From: Cordilura impudica
Lineage: Eukaryota; Arthropoda; Insecta; Diptera; Scathophagidae
Reading direction: 5' to 3'
Assembly (NCBI GenBank): GCA_963682025.1
Contig: OY821520.1
Coordinates: forward strand, 90,427,170 to 90,491,169
DNA: 64,000 nucleotides
Part shown: piece after piece, positions 55,065 to 64,000 of the stretch
How the letters are laid out: every line of letters begins with the position of its first letter
How positions within the stretch are numbered: position 1 is the first letter of the stretch
The notes under the pieces: model-generated
Databases searched by the model: none
The model's input: the letters and a program-made list of their open reading frames with translations, nothing else
Told to the model about the DNA's origin: nothing
Made by a program: the position numbers and the translations under genes

Positions 55065-57830
55065 GGGGGATTTCATGTCAAGTGCACCAACTTTTGAAAC
55101 CGATGTCATCCGGGATGAAATTTGCACCAAGGTTAGTCCAATTGGATAGTAGTTTAGACACAATTTTTCAGCAAGATCGGTCCAGATCTCTCTGCGTTAC
55201 AGGGGATCAAAATTTGACATTTTGGCCAAACAGGTGTTTTTTTCATCCATGTAAATTATTACCTATTGTTCTTAGAAAATTTTCTCCTAAATAGTTTAGA
55301 TAGCTATTTCTTCAATATATCGGAAAAAATACTTTAAAAAAAAATTTTAGACTTTTTTTTTGCTAAATTAAAGCATTTATTGCCTTTATTTTCAAAAAGG
55401 GCATTTTTTTTTCATAAGAAAGCTTAGGATTTTTCCTTTAAGAGCTTTTTGGTCACTTAGTGGGATGGAAGTGGGATATCTATCAAAATAAATGTTTTGT
55501 AACTCAAGACAACGGTTTTTCAATTTTCCACAAATGCACTATTTTGAATTTTTTCCTATTTGTGTGTAAAACCTTACAAATAAAACTTACACTGAGAAAC
55601 TAGACAAACTAGGCTTTCCGAAGGTATATAACATGCCTAACTAAAATTTTATACCCTCGATACTGTAATACCCAGAATATGTTAACCTCAGAAAAAAATC
55701 GTTTTTTTTCTATAGAAATGTTGAACAATTATTATTTTTTATTTATTTTTAATAATACTTAAATTAATGTACAATAATAATAATATTAAAAATAAAAAGA
55801 TAAATAATTTATTAAAATTTAATCTAAATTGCATTAGATCCATTTATATCACAACTATATTTATACTTAATTTATTGTAGCTGATGAAGTATTTACGTCT
55901 TGTAAATTTTTAAATACCCAGTCTTTCATCCAGCTTTTTTGCCGCCTTTATTTACTGCGTTTTTTTTGTCAATCCTTTCTTGGCGTTACTAGGTTCAGCT
56001 GTTGTTTTCGCTGCTGCTTTATTTGTTGTCTTTGGAAAGAAATCGCATTGAAAAGAGGCAGAAAACTTTTTCAACTTGAGTCTTCCATCGACAAGCGGTA
56101 TAAAAGCATGGTATTGAGCGGTGCCATCGATTGTTACCGCAGCATTGAATCTGCTCTTCAGTGTTTTCAATGTTTCCTGATGATCCTCTTTGCTACTAAA
56201 AACTATTTTAGTTCCTTTACAATAACTCTTTGCCCAATGGAATAAGGCAGTCGCATCTAAGATGCGATCTTGATGAAAGCACTGGAGGCTATACTTCGCT
56301 GCATTTCTTTTAAGGTTTGCTCCAATACCATCACATGCTCCTTTACCATGAGCAGTAGGATGAAAATGCCACTCAGCTGGCATTCCAAAATCTTTTTCAT
56401 GGGCCATAAAATCTGCCAAGCTACTTTTGTTTTTAAAATGATGACGAGCTCCGTCCGAAACGTAGTATACTTTCTTTACTGTAAATTTAGATTTTAGAAA
56501 TTTTAGTATTCTCTTCTGGTACTCATAAACTGCAACGGTATCATGTTTTAAATCGTCGAATATGATTGCCAGTTTTTCATCTTTCATGTAGTAAATAACT
56601 ACTGTGAATATAGTTGCTTGGTCGTTATTGAAGTGGAATGCTTGTATGGCATCCTGAAGAACATATTTATAGTTTTCTGCGAAATCATATGAAATAACGA
56701 ATTCACCAGACTTCAAGTTTATCTTCTGAAGAATGACCATTGCTCTTTGACTAAAAAGTCATGGTTTCTCAAGTTTAGCAATCCCGTACACATTTCTTCC
56801 ACAAAATCATCCACATTTAAAATGATTGTTTTCAATGTGCATCTGTCAGTCTGAATCCAAGAATCAAATTTGACTTCCTCTATATATTCTCGATCTACAG
56901 AGTTGATTAAATTTTCATTGATGAATGTGCTTTTGGGGCAATTGGTACATTCACCTAAGTGGCAAGAAGTTGTTGCATTAAGACACATAGTCAATTTAAG
57001 GCAATCGTGGTAATCGTGTAAATCTTCTGCCGAATCATCTGTTAAATACTTTAAGTTGATTTCCTTCAACATCAGTTTAACATTTTCATGGTAAGTGCAA
57101 ACGCATACTGTGTGAGTTCTGCTGCTTTCTGCCAAAACGCAATGCTTTGGCCTCATTTGGGTTAATTTCGTGAAGCCAATTCTAACATCCTCGTGTTCAG
57201 ATTGAAATGTTGCAAATAACTCTATCAGGTTACAGATAACCGTTCTCTTCTGTTATGTTATGAAGGTATGTTACATACCTTCGGAAAGGCTAATTTGTCT
57301 AGTTTCTCAGTATAAGTTTTATTTGTAAGGTTTTATACACAAATAGGAAAAAAATTCAAAATAGTGCATTTGTGAAAAATTGAAAAACCGTTGTCTTGAG
57401 TTACAAAACATTTATTTTGATAGATATCCCACTCCCATCCCACTAAGCGACAAAAAAGCTCTTAAAGGAAAAATCCTAAGCTTTCTTATAAAAAAAAAAA
57501 AAAAAAAAATGCCCTTTTTGAAAAAAAAGGCAAAAAATGCTTTAATTTAGCAAAAAAAAAGTCCAAATTTTTTTTTTTTTTTTTAAGTATTTTTTTCCCA
57601 AATATTGAAGAAATAGCTATCTAAACTATTTGGGAGAAAATTTTCTAAGAATAATAGGTAATAAGTTACATGGATGAGAAAAAACACCTGTTTGGCCAGA
57701 GAGATCTGGACCGATCTTGTTGAAAAATTGTGTCTAAGCTACTATCAAATAGGACTAACCTTGGTGCAAATTTCATCCCGATCGGAAGACATCGGTTTCA
57801 AAAGTTGGTGCACTTGTCATGAAACGCCCG
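55065..57830 (-). mobile_element. long-TIR DNA transposon, copy A
   Basis: The terminal inverted repeats are 572 bp (55065-55636) and 566 bp (57265-57830), starting GGGGGATTTCATGTCAAG against CGGGCGTTTCATGACAAG. Flanks are (TA)n, giving an ATAT duplication of at least 4 bp whose true length is ambiguous. The inner end of the right repeat is a 21-bp palindrome, GAAGGTATGTTACATACCTTC (57263-57283). The right repeat has a roughly 30-bp deletion relative to the left. One minus-strand gene fills the centre. Confidence 0.85.
55952..57250 (-). pseudogene. HGKG/SDG-type transposase of copy A
   Basis: The frame is open from about 57229 ('NLIELFATF..E.EDVRIGFTKL') through ATG 57156 to 56719, then shifts by one base to 56740-55952. 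N-terminal half: 'RPKHCVLAESSRTHTVCVCTYHENVKLM', then 'CHLGECTNCPKS', a Cys-rich putative DNA-binding region. C-terminal half: 'FVISYDFAENYKYVLQDAIQAFHFNNDQ', 'HDTVAVYEYQKRIL', 'VYYVSDGARHHFKNKSS', 'AEWHFHPTAHGKGACDGIGANLKRNAA'. Conserved Asp residues in DFAEN, SDG and CDG would suit a DDE-type RNase H fold. I know the protein type from insect and cnidarian genomes; the superfamily name (possibly Sola) is uncertain. The single frameshift near 56730 is the only break I see. Confidence 0.75.
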
Positions 57831-59580
57831 ATATATATTTCAATCGATAGTAGATTTGGTTATTTTATTAGAAAGAAAGATTATGGTTTATTAATTAGTG
57901 TAATTGGAGCACAATTGCTAATTTAAAAATTTTTGTGAATAATGATTTTTTTTTTTGATAATTTTTACATATAAATGCATATCTGAATTTGGAACTCAAT
58001 GCGCGTCCAGAAAGCATTGTCGGATTTGGCTCTTATTTTGCGCACTATAGTTTTAGATCCAGTGTCACAATAATCCGACCCGCACACCACAAAATTCGAC
58101 CAAAATTTTTGTTCAATAATGATTGATGAGCGTATGAGTAATCTTGAGAGAGTTATATAATCTTACTCATACGTAACGTCTGATACAATTTATGAAAAAT
58201 TCTGCCAAAATAATACAAATTCTATTAAGAGAACATCTATTTTATTATCGATAAGATGTTTATTTGATCGATATACTGTACATCGTTAATCAAATTTTGA
58301 TTCTGAGTTATAAGAATCAAAATTTGTTTTCCTGATATTTATTTTTAACAGAAAAATCTGAATCTCACCTAAATGTCATTCACACACTAGCTGCCAGCTT
58401 GTGGCAAAACAAAATGTATCCGCTTCAAGCACACGTCTCTGTTTCTAACCACAAGTGAATATGCCACCAAAACTTAAAAATTTTCTGGTTGCTTTTACCA
58501 TGGATAGTAACGCTGCTGCTGCTGCCATGTGCCAGTATACATTGTGACTGCTCATAAATTTAACATCAAACCAATGTCCTTAAGTTTTACTGTTTTCAAT
58601 TTTCTAGCTTTCTTCTTCTTCTTCGTCTTTGTTGTATTTTGCTCCACTTGGCAAACATAACGGATATATGGTAGACAGGCATTAAAAATGTTTGTGACAC
58701 AACACAAAAGCAACAGTATACAATTGGTAAAGTCATAAATCTATGAAGCTACACCAACAAAAACAACAGCAACAACAACTATAAAAAGTACGAGTACATA
58801 GTTTAGCTGTTTGCATGAGTTGTGGGCATGAGCAGCAATAACAACACACACACAAAAAAAAATGAGGCTTCTTAAATTACAACACACGCATATTTGAGCT
58901 CATTATATCACTTCGTTCTTTCCCGCTAACTTGTCTTCTGTTAAATATGTTTAAAAGGTTAAAAGGTGAGGGGGTCTTCTAAGGAAATATAGTCTTTTGA
59001 TGGTTACTACGTGCGTTTTGTTAACATTTAATATATGGCAGAGTCATCTATTTATTCATACATCTTAAGGTGTCCTTGGCTTTTTTATATTTATTTTTCT
59101 TTTTTGTCATGTTAGTTAACTGTCTAAGTGTTGTTGTGTTTGAGTGCCTTGCTATTGTATTTATATGCTAAGTTTTGCTATATGAGGCCAAATATTTTAA
59201 TTTTTTATTTTATTTATTTTTTTACTTTTTTGTTTGGCCCTTATGATCCTGTTGCTCTCGTTGTCATTTACACTTCTAAACTTTTGCCAACTAATATTCA
59301 TATATTTCTTCTTCTGTTTACTTTACACAGTGAACCGTTCCACTAAGTAAAATAGAAACGGTAATTGGTTTGTATTAAAATAAAAAGATCGTTGTCGAAA
59401 TTATCGCTTACAGAGAATAACTTTACCCATGAAATTAACTTAGATTTAAAATTTTACTCAAAAGTTCGTAGTTATTAGCCAGTGGACGATTATTTTTACA
59501 ATTTCTGCCATTAGGAGCATGGCCCCTATACCTAAGATCCATAAAATCATGTAAACATATGTATATATTTATATGTATAT
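57831..59580. other. sequence between the two long-TIR copies
   Basis: No gene recognised. It contains polyCTG/CAA-type simple stretches (58510-58530 'gctgctgctgctgcc'; 58753-58780 'acaaaaacaacagcaacaac') and AT-rich DNA. Confidence 0.45.
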
Positions 59581-62390
59581 GGGGGGTTTCATGTCAAGTG
59601 CGCCAACATTTGAAACCGATGTCTTCCGATCGGGATGAAATTTGCACCAAGGTTAGTCCATTGGGATTGTAGTTTGACACAGTTTTTCAACAAGATCGGT
59701 CAAGATCTCTCTGAGTTAGAGGGGATCAAAATTTGACATTTTGGCCAAACAGGTGTTTTTTATCATCCATGTAACTTATTACCTATCGTTCTTAGAAAAT
59801 GTTCTCCCTAATAGTTTAGATAGCTATTTCTTCAATATTTCGGAAAAAAATATTTTGAAAAAAAAATTTTTTTGTAGACTTTTTTTGCTAAATCAAAGCA
59901 TTTTTTGCCTTTTTTCAAAAAGGGCATTTTTTTTTATATAAGAAAGATTAGGATTTTTTTTTAAGAGCATTTTAGTCGCTTAGTGGGATGGGAGTGGGAT
60001 ATCTATCAAAATAAATGTTTTGTAACTCAAGACAACGGTTTTTCAATTTTTCACAAATGCACTATTTTGAATTTTTTCCTATTTGTGTGTAAAATCTTAC
60101 AAATAAAACTTATACTAAGAAACTAGATAAATTAGCCTTTCCGAAGGTATGTAACATACCTTCATAACATAACAGAAGAGAATGGTTCTCTGTAACCTGA
60201 AAGAGATATTTGCAACATTTCAACACGAGGATGTTAAAATTGGCTTTACGAAAATGAGGCCAAAACATTGCGTTTTGGCAGGAAGCAGCGGAACTCACAC
60301 AGTATGCGTTTGCATTTACCATGAAAATATTAAACTGATATTGAAGGAAATCAACTTAAAGTATTTATCAGATGATTCGGCAGAAGATTTACACGATTAC
60401 CGCGATTGCCTTAAATTGACTATGTGTCCTAACGAAACAACTTCTTGCCACTTAGGTGAATGTACCAATTGCTCGAAAACCACATTCATCAAAGAAAATT
60501 TAACCAACTCTTTAGATCGAGAATATATAGAGGAGGTCAAATTTGATTCTTGGATTCAGACTGACAGATGCACATTGAAATCAATCATTTTAAATGTGGA
60601 TGATTTTGTGGAAGAAATGTGTACAGTATTGCTAAACTTGAGAACACATGAGAACAGTGTTCATTCTCCAAGGATTTGAAGATACATTTGAAGTCTGGTG
60701 AATTCGTTATTTCACATGATTTCGCAGAAAGCTATAAATATGTTCTTCAGGATGCCATACAAGCATTCCACTTCAATAACGACCATGCAACTATATTCAC
60801 AGTAGTTATTTACTACATGAAAGATGAAAAACTGGAACACAAATGTATGGAAATCATATCCGACGATTTAAAACATGATACCGTTGCAGTTTATGAGTAG
60901 CAGAAGATAATACTAAAATATCTAAAATCTAAATTTACAGTAAAGAAGGTATACTACGTTTCGGACGGAGCTCGTCAACATTTTAAAAACAAAAGTAGCT
61001 TCGCAGATCTTATAGCTCATAAAAAAGATTTTGGAATGCCAGCTGAGTGGCATTTTCATCCTACTACTCATGGTAAAGAAGCATGTGGTGGTATTGGAGC
61101 AAACCTTAAAAGAAATGCAGTGAAGTATAGCCTCCAGTGCTCTCATCAAGATCGCATCTTAGATGCGACTGCTTTATTCCATTGGGCAAAGAATTAATGT
61201 AAATAAACTAAAATTGTTTTAGTAGCAAAGAGGATCATCAGGAAACATTCAAAACACTGAACAGCAGATTCGATGCTGCTGTAACAATCGATGGCACCGC
61301 CCAATACCATGCTTTTATACCGCTTGTCGATGGAAGACTTAAGTTGAACAAGTTTTCTGCCTCTATTCAATGCGATTTCTTTCCAAAGCCATTAAATAAA
61401 ACATCAGCGAAATCAACAGCAGAACCTAGTAACGCCAAGAAAGGATTGACAAAAAAAAAAACGCAGTAACTAAAGGCGACAAAAAAGCTGCATGAAAGAC
61501 TGGCTATTTAACAATTTACAAGACTTAAATACTTCATCAGCTACAATAAATTAAGTATAAAAATAGTTATGATATAAATGGATCAAATGTAATTAAGATT
61601 AAATTTTAATAAATTATTTACCTTTTTATTTTTAATATTATTATTATTATTATTATTAATATTATTATATATTAATTTAATTATTATTACAAATAAATAA
61701 AAAATAATAATTTTTCAACATTTCTATAGAAAAAAGTGATTTTTTTCCTGAGGTTAACATATTCTGGGTATTACAGTATCGAAGGTATGAAATTTTAGTT
61801 GGGTATGTTACACACCTTCGGAAAGGTTAATTTGTCTAGTTACTTCGTATAAGTTTTAGTTGTAAGGAATTACACACAAATAGAAAAAAATTCAAAATAG
61901 TGCATTTGTGAAAAATTGAAAAACCGTTGTCTTGAGTTGCAAAACATTTTTTTTTGATAGATATCCCACTCCCATCCCACTAAGCGACAAAAAAGCTCTT
62001 AAAGGAAAAATCCTAAGCTTTCTTATGAAAAAAAAAAAATAGCCCTTTTTCAAAAAAAAAAAGGCAAAAAATGCTTTGATTTAGCAAAAAAAAATCTACA
62101 AATTTTTTTTTTTAAAGAATTTTTTTCCGAAATATTGAAGAAATAGCTATATAAACTCTTTGGGAGAAAATTTTTTAAGAACAGTAGCTAATAAGTTACA
62201 TGGATGAGAAAAGGCACCTGTTTGGCCAAAATGTCAAATTTTGATCCCGTCTAACTCAGAGAGATCTTGACCGATCTTGTTGAAAAATTGTGTCTAAGCT
62301 ACCATCCAATAGGACTAACCTTGGTGAAAATTTCATCCGGATCGGAAGACATCGGTTTCAAAAGTTGGTGCACTTGACATGAAACCCCCC
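59581..62390 (+). mobile_element. long-TIR DNA transposon, copy B
   Basis: The terminal inverted repeats run 59581-60163 and 61803-62390 (583 and 588 bp), starting GGGGGGTTTCATGTCAAG. The 10-mer atatgtatat flanks both sides (59571-59580, 62391-62400). The inner palindrome GAAGGTATGTAACATACCTTC is at 60143-60163. The gene is on the plus strand, so copies A and B are transcribed away from each other. Confidence 0.87.
60182..61470 (+). pseudogene. HGKG/SDG-type transposase of copy B, decayed
   Basis: Same protein as copy A but more damaged. Block 60182-60679 has the Cys-rich half, including 'MRPKHCVLAGSSGTHTVCVC' and 'CHLGECTNCSKT'. Block 60676-60900 has DFAESYKYV and ends at a TAG replacing a Tyr or Glu position. 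The third block (60901-61197) has 'VYYVSDGARQHFKNK' and a mutated 'HGKEACGG', in which the copy-A Asp is Gly. Further stops follow at about 61196. Not functional. Confidence 0.8.
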
Positions 62391-62400
62391 ATATGTATAT

Positions 62401-63015
62401 ATTTTGGTAAGACAATCTAAAAATAGACAATAACATTGAGGGATATCATATGGTCATGATCTAACCATTTTATGAGTCATCTATGCGATATAGATTTTAT
62501 TATATTTGTTGGTAACCAATGTATAAAAATCTTAATTAAATTTGAGATATGTTTATTATTTATATACATAAATGACCTTTGGAGATGAATTGGATAATAC
62601 GATAGAAATGTTCACAAATCTTATTCACGAAGCGGCTATTTTATTTGCTCCAACACCAACTACTCCATCTAATAGTAATAATGTATATATATATATATCG
62701 AAAGAAAAAAAGATTTGATTAGGAATAGGAGGAGACTTCGAATGATATGGCAACAAAGCGCATATCCTCTAGCTAAACGAAATATGATCTTAGCCACCAA
62801 CCATCTTAAAGACTGCAATGGCCACTAGTAGTAGTAGTAACTCTTTTATTTTCAAAAAAAATTCAATATTATAATAATATGTTACAATAGAATACTTCAA
62901 ATAAAGAATACTTAAAATAAAGAATACTTAAAATAAACTTGCGATCCATATGACGGTATTGAACGACATACTGCCTTGAATAAGTCGTATTTTGTTTCTG
63001 TCGTAATTTCATTCT
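62401..63015. other. intergenic around a jockey-like fragment
   Basis: Outside the fragment at 62572-62817 nothing is recognised; 62880-62940 holds an 18-bp tandem repeat ('caaataaagaatacttaaa' type). Confidence 0.4.
62572..62817 (+). pseudogene. jockey-like ORF2 fragment (endonuclease-RT linker)
   Basis: 'MTFGDELDNTIEMFTNLIHEAA' and, after a (TA)n interruption and frame change, 'DLIRNRRRLRMIWQQSAYPLAKR' match the conserved linker between endonuclease and RT of jockey-clade elements (IRxRRRLRRxWQ..R.PLAK). Only about 80 codons remain. Confidence 0.65.
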
Positions 63016-63780
63016 TTTTATACCCTAGACCACTATGTGTTTTGGGTATAATGACTTTGTGCTGCTGTTTGTAACAACCAAAAATATTTGACCTAGACCC
63101 ATCTTTAATTATACCGATCGAATCAGAATCACTTTCTGAGTTGATTTAACAATGTCCGTCCGTCCGTCTGTATGTCCATGTAAAGCTTGTAATCAAACTG
63201 CAGGTCGCAAATATGAATATATTTTGACGAAATGTGGAATATAAGCTTCTATCGGCCATGGGATGAACGCTATTGAAATTGGTGAGAATCGGTCCATGTT
63301 CAGACCTAGCCCCCATACAAATTACCCCTATGAAATCGACATAAATTGCCATAAGATCCAAATTGTCATATAGATCTTACTCAAATTGGGTTTTGTATGC
63401 ATTCATTACGTCCATTAATGAGTAGTCCAAAAATTGTCCCTTTGGCCCCATATAGAGCTGCTTCCCGATCTTCACTTAAATCTATTAAAAAACAAAAATA
63501 TTGCATTGATTCTTCTCAAATTTTGTTTGTATATATTTTTGCAAAATACAAGAGACTTTACCAAACATGATCAGGATCGGTCCATTTTCGGACCTAGTCC
63601 CCATATAGATATAGCATCCGATATGAATTTTTTCATATCTGCAGCCAAAAAAATTAATAAAAATCAGACTCAAATTTGGTTTTTGCTTATTTTCTATGTC
63701 CAGTTAGTTGGGCCTAAGAGATAGGACATGGTATAGGGTATCGTATAGTCGGTCTAGACCGACTATAATTTTCTTACTTG
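63016..63780 (+). mobile_element. DINE-1-like element, full-length reference copy
   Basis: Shows the complete plan: 5' hairpin (63019-63050), GTCC core (63153-63173), interior blocks in order, a perfect 24-bp palindrome (63744-63767) and terminal CTTACTTG (63773-63780). The length (about 765 bp) agrees with the copy at 7919-8690. Confidence 0.85.
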
Positions 63781-64000
63781 TTTAGAAATGTATTCCAAAT
63801 GGCATTAATGTTACTCTTTGCTGACTTCTTTCTTTTTTGAACATGTTTGGTAAATAGCATTTTTTGTGTTAAAATCATTCCCAGATAATTGTATTCATTT
63901 ACTATTTCAATTTCTTCTCCCTTGAAATACTATTTTTCTCTATTGGATATTCTTCCACCATATTTAAGCACCATAATTTTTGATTTTGTAAGGTTTACTT
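63781..64000 (-). pseudogene. non-LTR reverse transcriptase fragment running off the right edge
   Basis: The minus strand translates to 'NLTKSKIMVLKYGGRI', 'KGEEIEIVNEYNYLGMILT', 'FTKHVQKRKKSAKSNINAIWNTF', the region just after the YxDD box in non-LTR elements (TKxMVFxxGG...YLG). The whole visible 73 codons have one stop (near 63928). The catalytic core, if present, lies beyond the window. Confidence 0.7.

Overview
This window is very AT-rich and looks like repeat-dominated intergenic or heterochromatic DNA from a fly (Diptera, probably a schizophoran or calyptrate). The evidence is the mix of mobile elements: DINE-1/INE-1-like elements, a 412/mdg1-like LTR retrotransposon, 297/17.6-like and BEL/Pao elements, jockey-like and RTE-like non-LTR elements, and hAT, piggyBac, Tc1 and Helitron remnants. 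I find no complete host gene. The only host-gene candidate is a 31-codon open stretch that runs off the left edge (1-92, minus). No tRNA gene, rRNA gene or CRISPR array was seen.

Layout. 1-9 kb: several DINE-1-like copies, two of them nested inside a divergent inverted-repeat pair (2817-3004 / 7541-7745). The inner DINE copy is split by a hAT transposon (4770-7505) with 14-bp terminal inverted repeats and an 8-bp target duplication. 9-12 kb: an internally deleted 297/17.6-like element on the minus strand (9084-11758) with LTR ends AGTT...AACT and a 4-bp duplication. 12-18 kb: old DINE fragments, an assembly gap (15182-15381) and pieces of a tRNA-like foldback repeat. 18.1-20.7 kb: a very long AAAAATT satellite. 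20.8-26.6 kb: piggyBac, DINE, foldback, jockey-like and BEL/Pao remnants. 26.8-34.05 kb: an apparently intact 412/mdg1-like element with LTRs that look identical, a 4-bp duplication, three small ORFs ahead of gag, and a canonical -1 slippery heptamer joining gag to pol. It sits in a DINE copy, which itself lies between a BEL/Pao pol remnant and an env-like remnant.

34.5-46 kb: the env-like pseudogene, a Tc1-like remnant, a 21-bp minisatellite, a deleted non-LTR element with an FP-like ORF1, a Helitron helicase remnant, and a diverged transposase remnant. 47.1-51.8 kb: a degenerate satellite of about 115 bp period, split by a 2.6-kb solo LTR that carries a 35-bp minisatellite and has been invaded by another repeat. 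52-55 kb: an RTE-like non-LTR element. 55.1-62.4 kb: two divergently oriented DNA transposons with 565-590-bp terminal inverted repeats and a distinctive transposase-like protein (SDG...FKNK, HGKG..DG). The end of the window holds a jockey-like fragment, a nearly full DINE copy and the edge of another reverse transcriptase.

The elements do not form a host pathway. What can be read is a history of nested insertions, with the 412/mdg1-like element as the youngest recognisable event. Several coding breaks fall in homopolymer runs and could be assembly errors rather than true mutations.
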